Shown here: piece after piece, positions 42,256 through 50,898 of the stretch
Layout of the letters: every line of letters starts with the position of its first letter
Position numbering within the stretch: the stretch's first letter is position 1
Assembly (NCBI GenBank): GCA_009797885.1
Contig: WNKP01000018.1
Coordinates: 1-64,000 of the forward strand
Direction of reading: 5' to 3'
DNA length: 64,000 nucleotides
Source: Flavobacteriaceae bacterium GF1
GTDB lineage: Bacteria; Bacteroidota; Bacteroidia; Flavobacteriales; Flavobacteriaceae
The notes under the pieces: model-generated
Seen by the model: only the letters and a program-made list of their open reading frames with translations
Database searches by the model: none
Told to the model about the DNA's origin: nothing
Position numbers and translations under genes: made by a program

Positions 42256-43680
42256 ATGAAGATAAAAGGAAATTCACATAAGAAAAGTGCGGTTACACGC
42301 AGAAACTTCTTTAAAATAGGGGCTATCGGAACTGCTTTGGGTTTAGCCGGTGCATCACGTGCTGCAGAGAATGCCATTGCCGATACCTTGGATAAGGCCA
42401 CTAATGATGCGGTGCTTAAAGAGTTGGATGGAGATCCATTCGATTTTAAACCTGGTTATGCGTATAAGCGATTTGACGAAATCAATACGTTTCAGTCCAC
42501 CGGTCCCATGCGAAGGGATGAAAAGGTAATCCCAAAAATGATAAAATTTATCTGGCCGGGTTTTGACAACGACCAGGTGGGGTATCGCCAAGTGGACTGG
42601 GCACTTTCCAAGGCGGGCCAGTCGCTCAAGTTCAAAATGAAATCATTGGGGGGGAAATGGGAACAAGAAAGGTTTGACTTTACTATTTTGGATATGAAGC
42701 CCTCGGATATGGAGGACGATAGCAAGGAAAAGCCGGATATCCTGAAAATTTTGGAGGGTAACTATGTTTATCCGGAAAAGGCGCCTTTTAAAACAAAGCA
42801 GGAGGCAACGGATGCTATTAAACGGGCCGCAAGGTTGTACGGAGCCGATTTGGTCGGAATCACCAGACGGGACGAGCGCTTTGACTATCAGGCATTCTTT
42901 GACCCCAATAACGGAAGAAGGGATTGGAAGGATATTCCCTTTGAACCCAAGACGGTCATTGTCATGGCATTTGAAATGGACTATGAGGCCATGACCGCTG
43001 CCCCGACCCATGTTGCGGACGGCGCTACCGGCGATGGGTATTCCCAAATGCACAAAACCTCGTATCAAATGATGGTCTTTTTAAAGTGTTTGGGCTATCA
43101 GGCCATTCCTTCCAATAATGATGTTGGGTTAAGCATTCCCTATGCCATTAAAGCAGGATTGGGCGAGTTGGGCAGGCACGGACTGTTGATTACCTATCAA
43201 TACGGTCCACGCATACGGATTGCAAAAGTCTATACCGATTTTGACTTTGTGGAATACGACAAACCTGTGGAATTTGGTGTCCAGGAATTCTGCAAACGTT
43301 GTATGCGCTGCGCGGATGCCTGTCCGGCCAATGCCATTACCAATGCCTTGGAACCGACCTATGAACCGGAATTTGAAGAAGAAGGGAACTGGTTTGTGAA
43401 CCCAGGGGTTAAAAAGTACTATAACAACCATAAAAAATGCTTTGATTTTTGGGTCGAAAATGGAAACGGTTGTAGCTCATGTATTTCCGTATGTCCTTAC
43501 AACAAGCCTGATTTCTGGCATCATAAGCTGGTGGACAAGATTTCGGCCATGCTGCCGGGGCCCGTGCACAGTTTTATGCGGGAGATGGATAAAATCTTTG
43601 GGTATGGGAATACCTATGACGAAGAGGCCGTGAAAAAATTCTGGTCCAGTAGAAACCGCAAATATCTGGGACACAAATGA
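42256..43680 (+). CDS. rdhA: Reductive dehalogenase catalytic subunit-like protein (RdhA), copy 1
   Basis: 474 aa. A Tat signal (RRNFFK, Arg15-Arg16, then hydrophobic GAIGTALGLAGASRA) sends a folded cofactor protein across the inner membrane. The core is RdhA: MDYEAMTAAPT, SNNDVGLSIPYAIKAGLGELGRHG, YGPRIRIAKVYTD. Two Fe-S motifs follow, CKRCMRCADACP (C-x2-C-x2-C-x3-CP, ~346-356) and C-x10-C-x2-C-x3-CP (~395-412). Known RdhAs hold a corrinoid and two 4Fe-4S clusters and remove halogen reductively. Catalytic Tyr and Asn probably lie in MDYEA and NND, by inference. First gene of the operon; stop overlaps the next ATG. Confidence 0.9.
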   Translation: MKIKGNSHKKSAVTRRNFFKIGAIGTALGLAGASRAAENAIADTLDKATNDAVLKELDGDPFDFKPGYAYKRFDEINTFQSTGPMRRDEKVIPKMIKFIWPGFDNDQVGYRQVDWALSKAGQSLKFKMKSLGGKWEQERFDFTILDMKPSDMEDDSKEKPDILKILEGNYVYPEKAPFKTKQEATDAIKRAARLYGADLVGITRRDERFDYQAFFDPNNGRRDWKDIPFEPKTVIVMAFEMDYEAMTAAPTHVADGATGDGYSQMHKTSYQMMVFLKCLGYQAIPSNNDVGLSIPYAIKAGLGELGRHGLLITYQYGPRIRIAKVYTDFDFVEYDKPVEFGVQEFCKRCMRCADACPANAITNALEPTYEPEFEEEGNWFVNPGVKKYYNNHKKCFDFWVENGNGCSSCISVCPYNKPDFWHHKLVDKISAMLPGPVHSFMREMDKIFGYGNTYDEEAVKKFWSSRNRKYLGHK

Positions 43681-44756
43681 AAATCAAAAAATACATAGCG
43701 TCCCTACTCCTTGCAATTGTGATATTGGGTCTGCCCGTGGCCGTACTCATGAACCAGATGTCAGGAAAATTCTTTTCAAAGGAGTTCACTTCCCAAATGC
43801 TCTATGAAAAAGTATTCAATACCAATGACCTGGCCTATTTGATGAGGGCCATCGCCAATGAGCGTATTAAGGATGTCCAGGATTTGAAAACAGGGATGAT
43901 CATTGCCATATTTTCCAAAGCGGATTCCCGTAAATGGGAAGACCTGTTGCAAACCTTACTTCCCCAGGAGCAGTTAAAACCAGTCGTGGACCATACCCTT
44001 GACGGATTTTATGATTGGCAGGCCAATGAAGCCGATTACCCGGATATTATGGTGCATACAGCGCCCTTTGTGGAACACCTATCGGCAAATACCGAGTTTT
44101 TGTTTCGTTGGGCACATTCCGTGACCAGACCACCCCAGCTTAAACCAGATGACTTGTCGAGATTACGGGCGCAGGGCTTTGGGGACAGTATCCCACCCTT
44201 GCTCTTAAGTGGGGTCCCGGATTCAATTTATGACGCCTTTGCCAAAAGGGGAGGGGAGCTCATGGCAGCGCAATTGGACAAAGCAAATGTTCCTAGGGTT
44301 ATCGACCTAACCAAAATAATGAAGGAAAAAACCGAAGTACAACAATTCCGTGACATAAAGGGAAAACTGAACATGTTACAGGGGGTTTCAAAATGGGCTT
44401 GGGTGGTCCTTGCCCTATTATTGGTGGCAAGCTTTTGGATATACGGCTTCAGGAACAAAACACTTCCCGATTTCGTGTCCAAGAGCTTTTTTGGGCTGGC
44501 CGTAGGAATGTTTGCCGTGGCATGGTTGGCGGGACATTATCTACTGGAAAATCTGGAACTGCGAATCCATGCCAATGGGGAAAGTGCTCCCCGACCTTTA
44601 CGGAACAAAGTTATTGACCTGATAACCTACTATTTGGATCATGCCACTGGTTTGATGCATACCATTGGTTGGATTTTGATTGTCATGACCATAGTGATTG
44701 TGGCTATCAAGACATTAAAAGGGCGCAAGGTGAAGGCATTACAAACCAAAACATAA
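43677..44756 (+). CDS. Membrane protein of unknown function with large extracytoplasmic domain, between the two rdhA genes
   Basis: 359 aa. N-terminal helix (SLLLAIVILGLPVAVLM), then about 215 hydrophilic residues (~30-245) expected outside the cytoplasm, then three C-terminal helices (WAWVVLALLLVASFWIYGF, GLAVGMFAVAWLAGHYLL, MHTIGWILIVMTIVIVAI). No cysteine pairs or haem motifs. The layout resembles a membrane-protein type seen in Chloroflexota and others, of no known function. Its ATG overlaps the rdhA1 TGA (ATGA), and rdhA2 follows 31 bp later, so it is a fixed operon member. Confidence 0.75.
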   Translation: MKIKKYIASLLLAIVILGLPVAVLMNQMSGKFFSKEFTSQMLYEKVFNTNDLAYLMRAIANERIKDVQDLKTGMIIAIFSKADSRKWEDLLQTLLPQEQLKPVVDHTLDGFYDWQANEADYPDIMVHTAPFVEHLSANTEFLFRWAHSVTRPPQLKPDDLSRLRAQGFGDSIPPLLLSGVPDSIYDAFAKRGGELMAAQLDKANVPRVIDLTKIMKEKTEVQQFRDIKGKLNMLQGVSKWAWVVLALLLVASFWIYGFRNKTLPDFVSKSFFGLAVGMFAVAWLAGHYLLENLELRIHANGESAPRPLRNKVIDLITYYLDHATGLMHTIGWILIVMTIVIVAIKTLKGRKVKALQTKT

Positions 44757-44787
44757 AACAAGTGATGTACCAATACATAAACAGACA

Positions 44788-46194
44788 ATGATGGACGCAA
44801 ACGAAGAAAAGGATACGAAAAACGATAAGGGGAAAAAGGAAGGGGCCAATGCCTTCAACAGGAGGGATTTCATAAAAATGGGAGCTGCGGTGACCGCGGT
44901 CGGAGCGGCTACCGTGACCGCTGCCCAGACCAAGGCCGTGGAAAAACTGGTGGCGAAGCACAAAGATGCCAACATCAAGACCACGAGTGTTGATAAGGTC
45001 TTTGAGTTCAACGAGACCTATACCCCTTTCCATCAGAAGGATAACATTTTTATGTCCACGATTACCGGGAGATTGCCGGAGCTACAGAAAAAAATGATGG
45101 GTTTTCATGGTCCTGGGGACATCGATCCGGAAACGCCTGGAATGGGTAGGTTGGACTATGCCCTAAAAGAGGGGGCCTATGCTGGAGTGGAATACATGGC
45201 TCCCGGGACACCGGCATCCATACCCAACACTGGGGTCAATTCATGGAAGCAAAAGACAAAGGAAGACAAACACCATCCCTTTGATTATCAATACCTATTT
45301 GAGGACCAATACAAATTCCGGGATAAAACGGAAGCCACCAACGCCATAAAAAAAGCGGCTAAATTGTACGGGGCCAATTTAGTGGGCATCACACCCCGCG
45401 ACCCAAGATTTGACTATGCCAAATTCATAGACCCCCTGCACAAAAAAGAGTTTGGTTGGGAAGAATTTCCCTTTGAGCCCAAAAGTGTCATTGTTATGGC
45501 TTTTGAAATGGATTATGAGGCCTATTCCACGGCTCCTACCTATGTTTCGGAAGGCGGTACGGGCGATGCCTATTCCAGGATTACCAAGACCACGCATCAG
45601 TTGGCCGTTTTTCTTAGAATATTGGGCTATAAGGCGGTCGCTACGTGTAACGACACAGGACTTAATGTGCCCTACGCTATTTCGGCCGGATTGGGTGAGG
45701 GATCCCGGATGGGACTTCTCATAACCCCAAAATATGGGCCAAGGGTCCGTATTGGGAAAATCTACACGGAATTTGACTTTTGCAATTACGATAAGCCCAT
45801 TGAGTTCGGGGTTACCCAATTCTGTGAGAAGTGCAAGAAATGTGCGGATGCCTGTCCCGCCAATGCGATTTCAAGGGACGAAAAGCGGTCTTTCCATCCA
45901 ACCCATGACAACAAGAACAAATTCTTTAATAATTCCGGGGCGAAGAAATGGTATTTGGATGCGGAAAAATGCTTCGGGTATTGGATGCAGATCAATGCGG
46001 GTTGTGGAGCCTGTATTTCTGCCTGCCCCTATAACAAACCTGATTTTTGGCACCACCGATTGGTGGATAGGCTCACTGCCGCCTCGCCCGGACCCGTGCA
46101 CGATTTAATGCGTGAAATGGATGATATTTTTGGATATGGCAATACCCATGATGGTGAGGCCGTAGCGAAATTCTGGGCCAACAAAGATGATTAA
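44788..46194 (+). CDS. rdhA: Reductive dehalogenase catalytic subunit-like protein (RdhA), copy 2
   Basis: 468 aa. Tat signal RRDFIK (Arg25-Arg26) followed by MGAAVTAVGAATVTAAQ. The core matches copy 1: MDYEAYSTAPT, TCNDTGLNVPYAISAGLGEGSRMGLLIT, YGPRVRIGKIYTEF. The Fe-S motifs are CEKCKKCADACP (~346-356) and C-x10-C-x2-C-x3-CP (~395-412, starting CFGYWMQ). Both copies end PGPVHDLMREMDDIFGYGNT-like, so they are paralogues, not one broken gene. Preceding Asp of the dehalogenase active-site region is conserved. Different substrates or a heteromer are possible. Confidence 0.9.
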   Translation: MMDANEEKDTKNDKGKKEGANAFNRRDFIKMGAAVTAVGAATVTAAQTKAVEKLVAKHKDANIKTTSVDKVFEFNETYTPFHQKDNIFMSTITGRLPELQKKMMGFHGPGDIDPETPGMGRLDYALKEGAYAGVEYMAPGTPASIPNTGVNSWKQKTKEDKHHPFDYQYLFEDQYKFRDKTEATNAIKKAAKLYGANLVGITPRDPRFDYAKFIDPLHKKEFGWEEFPFEPKSVIVMAFEMDYEAYSTAPTYVSEGGTGDAYSRITKTTHQLAVFLRILGYKAVATCNDTGLNVPYAISAGLGEGSRMGLLITPKYGPRVRIGKIYTEFDFCNYDKPIEFGVTQFCEKCKKCADACPANAISRDEKRSFHPTHDNKNKFFNNSGAKKWYLDAEKCFGYWMQINAGCGACISACPYNKPDFWHHRLVDRLTAASPGPVHDLMREMDDIFGYGNTHDGEAVAKFWANKDD

Positions 46195-46224
46195 GTACTA
46201 GTTTAAAACTAAAAAGCAAAGGAT

Positions 46225-46521
46225 ATGGATGTTTTTAAGGGAGCTGAGATCATGTTCTATTGGTTGGGTGTGCTATCCACGGTGGCCGTGTTCCTCATGG
46301 TCTACTTACATAGAACCTATGGTTTTGATTGGAAAACATGGATAATGATAGGTTTTGGTGCCTTTCTGTTGATTTTTTGTGTGGCATGGTCGGTAAGCTC
46401 GGTACTTGAAGGGGAGCCACAAGCTGCTGCCCTGGGATTGGTGTTCTTCGGTGCCCCGGCCGTCGTTCTTTTTTTGCTGGCCCGAAGGGGTATCGTGAAA
46501 AAACTGAAAAAAAGTGATTGA
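46225..46521 (+). CDS. rdhB: RdhB-like membrane anchor
   Basis: 98 aa with three membrane helices (MFYWLGVLSTVAVFLMVYL, WIMIGFGAFLLIFCVAWSV, ALGLVFFGAPAVVLFLLA), the size and topology of RdhB. The motif EGEPQAAALGLVFFGAP before the third helix fits the conserved E-x-EPQAA region of that family. RdhB is thought to hold RdhA on the outer face of the inner membrane. It follows rdhA2 and its stop overlaps the next start region, so the order is rdhA-rdhB-rdhC. Confidence 0.75.
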   Translation: MDVFKGAEIMFYWLGVLSTVAVFLMVYLHRTYGFDWKTWIMIGFGAFLLIFCVAWSVSSVLEGEPQAAALGLVFFGAPAVVLFLLARRGIVKKLKKSD

Positions 46522-46523
46522 CC

Positions 46524-47762
46524 ATGTGTCCGGTAAACTGTAAAGGTTGTACTGTTTCGAGCCTGAATAAAAGGGCAATGGCCCAAAAAAAGGAAAACAG
46601 GCTCAAGGCCTTTCTCCTTTGGTTTGGGGTACTGAGTCTTTTAGTGGCCTACATCTACGGAAAGGTGTCCAATCAACCCGATTATGACCTGCTCCTGGGC
46701 AGGGACCATCCAGAATCCTCCATTACCAAAACGGGGGATAATGTATTTGATATGTATATATCCGATACGCTGCGACTAAAAATACAGACCGCCAAAAATC
46801 AAGGTTATGGCGGACCTTTGGAGGTGGGTGTGGTTATTGACAAGGATTCCACCATTAATGAGGTCATCGTCATTGAGGAAAAAGAAACCCGTTCATTTTT
46901 GAACAAATTGATCCAAAAGGATTTTTTCGAGCAATTCAAAGGAAAATCCTTGCTTTCTTCCTTTGAAATGGATTCGGATATTGACGCGGTCGCCGGGGCT
47001 ACGGTATCGTCAATCGGCTTTGCTGGGGCAGTACGGGAAGCTTCCCATTCCTATGCGGAAAAGGCCTACGGAATAACAGGATTGACGAAGCCCCAGGAAT
47101 TCAAATTTGGTATGGGGGAAGCATCCGTACTTGGACTTTTGGTTTGGTCCGTAGCCCTGTACTACAAGAAAAATAAGTGGCTGCAGTCTGCCATGCACCT
47201 ATCGGCATTGGTTCTTATCGGATTCTATCTCAATTTATCATTGTCCATCACCAATTTCGGGAGTGTTTTACAAGGGTATTTCCCCAATATGTACGATTAT
47301 TTGGTGTGGTATATTTTGGTGGTCGGGGTGTTGTTGGCGGCACTTATCTTTGGAAAGAATATCTATTGTTATCGTATTTGTCCCTTTTATGCCATACAAT
47401 GGTTGGCAAACAGGATTTCCGGAATAAATCTTAAAATGCATTCCAAACAGGGAAAGATCGCCAAGTATGTCACAGGACTATTGCTTTGGCTCTCCCTATT
47501 GGTGGGATTCCTTGCGGCAACACCTTCCAGTGGATCCTACGAACCCTTTGCAACTGCATTTTCGTTCGATGGCGACGGAATTCAGTGGTTTATTTTTCCT
47601 GCAATCTTTTTCTCGGCCTTTTTTATTAAGGACGTATTCTGCAGGTACTACTGCCCCGTGGGCAGTTTCTTGAAGTTTTTAATCATAAGGGTACGAAAAC
47701 CCATTCTAAAACAAGTGAAGTCATGGCAAAACGGAACCAAAGCACAACGGGCTATATCATAA
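46524..47762 (+). CDS. rdhC: RdhC/NosR-like membrane flavoprotein
   Basis: 412 aa from the ATG at 46524. An N-terminal helix (~25-45) leads to an FMN-binding domain with DAVAGATVSS (~154-163; Thr expected to bind FMN covalently). Several helices and two Cys motifs near the membrane, CYRICP (~281-286) and CRYYCP (~373-378), follow, as in NosR and RdhC (PceC). It probably moves electrons from the quinone pool or cytoplasm to RdhA; for PceC a maturation role has also been suggested. Odd: the N-terminus CPVNCKGC has three extra cysteines. An ATG at 46578 is an alternative start without them. Confidence 0.87.
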   Translation: MCPVNCKGCTVSSLNKRAMAQKKENRLKAFLLWFGVLSLLVAYIYGKVSNQPDYDLLLGRDHPESSITKTGDNVFDMYISDTLRLKIQTAKNQGYGGPLEVGVVIDKDSTINEVIVIEEKETRSFLNKLIQKDFFEQFKGKSLLSSFEMDSDIDAVAGATVSSIGFAGAVREASHSYAEKAYGITGLTKPQEFKFGMGEASVLGLLVWSVALYYKKNKWLQSAMHLSALVLIGFYLNLSLSITNFGSVLQGYFPNMYDYLVWYILVVGVLLAALIFGKNIYCYRICPFYAIQWLANRISGINLKMHSKQGKIAKYVTGLLLWLSLLVGFLAATPSSGSYEPFATAFSFDGDGIQWFIFPAIFFSAFFIKDVFCRYYCPVGSFLKFLIIRVRKPILKQVKSWQNGTKAQRAIS

Positions 47763-47830
47763 CGGCCAGTATCTACGTTTTGATCCTATTTCTTATCCTC
47801 ACTTTTTTATACGGATCATTGCATAGGTGA
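47723..47830 (+). CDS. Small membrane protein, 35 aa, overlapping the rdhC end
   Basis: An ATG at 47723 opens a 35-codon frame in a different phase from rdhC and overlaps its last 40 bases, ending in TGA at 47830. It reads MAKRNQSTTGYIITAS..., a polar start followed by one helix (YIITASIYVLILFLILTFLY) and a short basic end. The design recalls small subunits such as CcoQ-like peptides of respiratory complexes, but no homologue is recognised. Overlap and position between rdhC and the 2-oxoacid oxidoreductase support it. Confidence 0.55.
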   Translation: MAKRNQSTTGYIITASIYVLILFLILTFLYGSLHR

Positions 47831-47835
47831 AGCAG

Positions 47836-47988
47836 ATGAAGGATAACAATGTATGGAACGGCACAGAAAGGGATTGGCCATTGTTTTTACTGATAAGGAC
47901 ATTGGTATACGACACCCTGTGTTTTGAACTATTCGAATGGCTTCGGTTTACAAATCCTTCGTTAGCAAGGAGACATATTGTAAATTAG
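47836..47988 (+). CDS. Putative small protein, 50 aa
   Basis: An ATG 5 bp after the previous TGA opens a 50-codon frame (MKDNNVWNGTERDWPLFLLI...) ending in TAG at 47988. No signal or helix beyond a weakly hydrophobic WPLFLLIRTLVYD. It ends 14 bp before the likely ATG of the alpha subunit (48003). Coding status rests on packing alone. Confidence 0.35.
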   Translation: MKDNNVWNGTERDWPLFLLIRTLVYDTLCFELFEWLRFTNPSLARRHIVN

Positions 47989-48002
47989 TATGCTGGAAAA
48001 GG

Positions 48003-49850
48003 ATGAAAACGACCCTGGAACATATCATCATTTTATTTTCGGGAGATTCCGGTGATGGGATGCAACTGACCGGTACACAGTTTTCGGATACTTCGGCCCG
48101 TATGGGCAATGATATTGCCACATTTCCGGATTATCCCTCTGAAATTAGGGCTCCCTCAGGTTCCGTATTTGGTGTTTCCGGGTTTCAGGTGCATATCGGG
48201 GCCAGGGAAATCTATACCCCCGGGGATCAACCGGATGTATTGGTCGCCATGAATCCGGCTGCACTAAAAGTCAAATTGCCCTTATTAAAAAAGGGGGCGA
48301 CCATTATTATTAATGACGATGCTTTTGACCGTTCGGGATTTAAAAAGGCAGGTTATGAAGTATCGTCCTTGGAGGCCATTGGGGAGTTAAAAAACTTTAA
48401 GCTGATCCATGCACCCATTACTTCACAAACTGAAAGGGCTTTGGAGGCCATTGATTTGGACAACAAGTCCAAAAGACGCTGCAAAAACTTTTATGCTCTG
48501 GGGCTCTGTTATTTTATATTCTCAAGAGATCCAAACCTTACCAAAGCGTGGATACGGGAAAAATTCGAGGGCAAGGATGCTTTGGTCAATGCAAACATTG
48601 CAGCTCTTGAGGCCGGATACCATTTCGGGGAGACCATAGAAGCCTCTATTTCCATTTATCAAATTCCGGAGGCACCCCTGGAAAAGGGAACCTATCGCCA
48701 GATCAATGGCAATACTGGAATTGCCTGGGGGTTGATGCAAGCTGCCGAGGCTTCGGGTTTGGACTTGTTCATTGGATCGTATCCCATTACTCCGGCAACG
48801 GATATTTTACAGGAGCTTTCAAAACATGCCGGGTTTGGAGTTCGGACCTTTCAAGCGGAGGATGAGATTGCGGCCATTTGTGCGGCAATTGGTGCTTCGT
48901 TTTCGGGAGCATTGGCCGTTACCACAACCTCGGGACCGGGACTGGCATTGAAATCGGAAGCATTGAACCTGGCCGTAATGTTGGAACTGCCCCTGGTGGT
49001 GATCAATGTACAACGGGGAGGCCCTTCCACGGGATTGCCCACAAAAACGGAACAGGCGGACCTGTTACAGGTATTTTATGGAAGGAATGGGGAATCACCC
49101 GTAATCGTTCTCGCTGCTTCAAGACCCGGGGATACCTTTGCCATGGCCTTTGAAGCTGCTCGATTGAGCCTACAACATATGACCCCGGTGGTATTGCTGA
49201 GTGATGGATTCATTGCCAACGGTTCGGAACCTTGGCGTATTCCGGACCTCAGGGAAGAATACCATCATATTCCAATCCATTTGGCGCAAGCATCGGAGGA
49301 AGACTTTAAACCATACAATAGAAATCTACAATTGGTACGTCCGTGGGCCATTCCGGGAACGGAAGGGATGCAGCACCGTATTGGGGGGCTTGAAAAGGAC
49401 TTTGAAACCGGAGATGTGAGCTACGACCCGGAAAATCAAGAAAAAATGGTGGAAGTCAGGGCTAAAAAAGTGTCCATGGTGGCATCCAATATACCCGAGC
49501 AACAGGTGGAAGGCAAAACGCATGGGCAACTGTTGGTCATTTCCTGGGGAGGTACCTATGGTGCGGTACGGACCGCAGTAAAACGGCTTCAGGTGCAAGG
49601 GCATGAAATCAGTTTGGTACACCTTACCTATCTTAATCCATTTCCAAAAAATCTGGGACCATTGATTGCCAATTTCAAGCAAGTCCTCATACCGGAATTG
49701 AACAAAGGCCAATTGTTACGCATAATAAACGCCCAATTTCATTGTGAGGCCAAAGGATATCACAAAGTTCAGGGCCTGCCTTTTACCATTTCGGAACTTA
49801 TTACTGCTTTTGAAAAGGAATTAAAGCTTGTGGAATATGCAAAGCAATAG
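48003..49850 (+). CDS. korA: 2-oxoacid:ferredoxin oxidoreductase, fused gamma-alpha subunit (KorA type)
   Basis: 615 aa from the ATG at 48003; the frame extends to 47937 but overlaps the 50-aa ORF. The gamma domain (~1-190) begins ILFSGDSGDGMQLTGT with DVLVAMNPAALKVK; the alpha pyrimidine-binding half has GSYPITPATDILQELSKH, ERTFQAEDEIAAICAAIGASFSG-like text and VQRGGPSTGLPTKTEQADLLQ, then a C-terminal transketolase-like part. With the beta subunit it oxidises 2-oxoacids (2-oxoglutarate or pyruvate) with CoA and passes low-potential electrons to ferredoxin. Cytoplasmic. Context suggests it supplies electrons to the dehalogenases, an inference. Confidence 0.9.
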   Translation: MKTTLEHIIILFSGDSGDGMQLTGTQFSDTSARMGNDIATFPDYPSEIRAPSGSVFGVSGFQVHIGAREIYTPGDQPDVLVAMNPAALKVKLPLLKKGATIIINDDAFDRSGFKKAGYEVSSLEAIGELKNFKLIHAPITSQTERALEAIDLDNKSKRRCKNFYALGLCYFIFSRDPNLTKAWIREKFEGKDALVNANIAALEAGYHFGETIEASISIYQIPEAPLEKGTYRQINGNTGIAWGLMQAAEASGLDLFIGSYPITPATDILQELSKHAGFGVRTFQAEDEIAAICAAIGASFSGALAVTTTSGPGLALKSEALNLAVMLELPLVVINVQRGGPSTGLPTKTEQADLLQVFYGRNGESPVIVLAASRPGDTFAMAFEAARLSLQHMTPVVLLSDGFIANGSEPWRIPDLREEYHHIPIHLAQASEEDFKPYNRNLQLVRPWAIPGTEGMQHRIGGLEKDFETGDVSYDPENQEKMVEVRAKKVSMVASNIPEQQVEGKTHGQLLVISWGGTYGAVRTAVKRLQVQGHEISLVHLTYLNPFPKNLGPLIANFKQVLIPELNKGQLLRIINAQFHCEAKGYHKVQGLPFTISELITAFEKELKLVEYAKQ

Positions 49851-50811
49851 TGAAAAACTGAGCGCAAAGGATTTTGCCACGGATCAGGCCATTCGATGGT
49901 GTCCCGGCTGTGGGGACTATGCCATATTGAACAGCGTAAAAAAGGTGTTGTCCACTTTGGGGAAACGAAAGGAAGACGTGGTTTTTATTTCCGGCATAGG
50001 TTGTTCCTCGCGTTTTCCGTACTATGTGGATACGTATGGCATGCATTCCATTCATGGTAGGGCGGTGGCCATTGCAACGGGTACAAAAGTGCACAATCCT
50101 TTGCTAAGTGTTTGGGCGATAACCGGTGATGGGGATGGACTGGCCATTGGGGGAAATCATTTCATCCATGCCCTAAGACGAAACATCAACATCAATATAT
50201 TGATATTCAATAATGAAATCTATGGATTGACCAAGGGGCAATATTCTCCAACGTCACAACTGGGGCAACGTACAAAAACGAGTCCTTTGGGGACCATTGA
50301 AAAGCCTTTTGACCCTGCAATGCTGGCCTTGGGGGCCGGAGCCACCTTTTTTGCCCGGACCACAGCCTCCGATCCCAAACATTTACAGGAGATCTTACTT
50401 AGGGCCGAGGCCCACTGTGGAACTTCCGTAGTGGAAATCTATCAAAACTGCGTCATCTTCAATGATGAAGCTTTTGAGCAGTTTTTGGGAAAGGAAAACA
50501 GGGATGACCATTCCGTAGTGCTGCAGCACGGTAAGCCGTTGGTTTTTGGTAAGGGGTTGGACAAAGCGGTCCAATGGGGGCACCATGAACTATTGGTAAG
50601 CACGGCTCTAGATACTGCTGTAATCCACGATGAACAAAACCTAAGCCTTTCTTTTTTATTGGCTCGATTGGAGACCGTAAAACCTCTTGGGGTGTATCGA
50701 TGTGTACAGGAAGCTGAGTACGCTTCCAACATGGATGACGGTGTTAAAAAGGAATCCCGGAAACAGGTTTCCGAACTTCTTCATTCCGGATCGACCTGGG
50801 AAATCGAATAA
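49837..50811 (+). CDS. korB: 2-oxoacid:ferredoxin oxidoreductase beta subunit (KorB type)
   Basis: 324 aa from the ATG at 49837, overlapping korA by 14 bp (a further start 9 bp upstream is possible). The thiamine diphosphate motif is GDGDGLAIGG (~98-107) to NNEIYGLTKGQYSPTS (~126), with FeS cysteines in WCPGCG (22 and 25) and GCSS. Typical beta-subunit text SRFPYYVDTYGMHSIHGRA follows. It binds TPP and a 4Fe-4S cluster. Tight overlap implies a coupled heterodimer with KorA. The operon seems to end here; no ferredoxin gene was seen in the window. Confidence 0.92.
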   Translation: MQSNSEKLSAKDFATDQAIRWCPGCGDYAILNSVKKVLSTLGKRKEDVVFISGIGCSSRFPYYVDTYGMHSIHGRAVAIATGTKVHNPLLSVWAITGDGDGLAIGGNHFIHALRRNININILIFNNEIYGLTKGQYSPTSQLGQRTKTSPLGTIEKPFDPAMLALGAGATFFARTTASDPKHLQEILLRAEAHCGTSVVEIYQNCVIFNDEAFEQFLGKENRDDHSVVLQHGKPLVFGKGLDKAVQWGHHELLVSTALDTAVIHDEQNLSLSFLLARLETVKPLGVYRCVQEAEYASNMDDGVKKESRKQVSELLHSGSTWEIE

Positions 50812-50853
50812 ATTGTTTTACAATATTAAATATAAGTTAAACATCCATTTGGT

Positions 50854-50885
50854 TAGTACATTAGTGAACTAAATTAATATCTTTG
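50854..50885 (+). promoter_or_regulatory. marR promoter with overlapping MarR operator candidate
   Basis: TAGTACATTAGTGAACTA (50854-50871) is an imperfect palindrome, followed 6 bp later by TATCTTTG (50878-50885), a perfect -7 element. Layout and sequence closely parallel 42086-42116. Confidence 0.65.
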
Positions 50886-50898
50886 ATGCAGAATAAAA

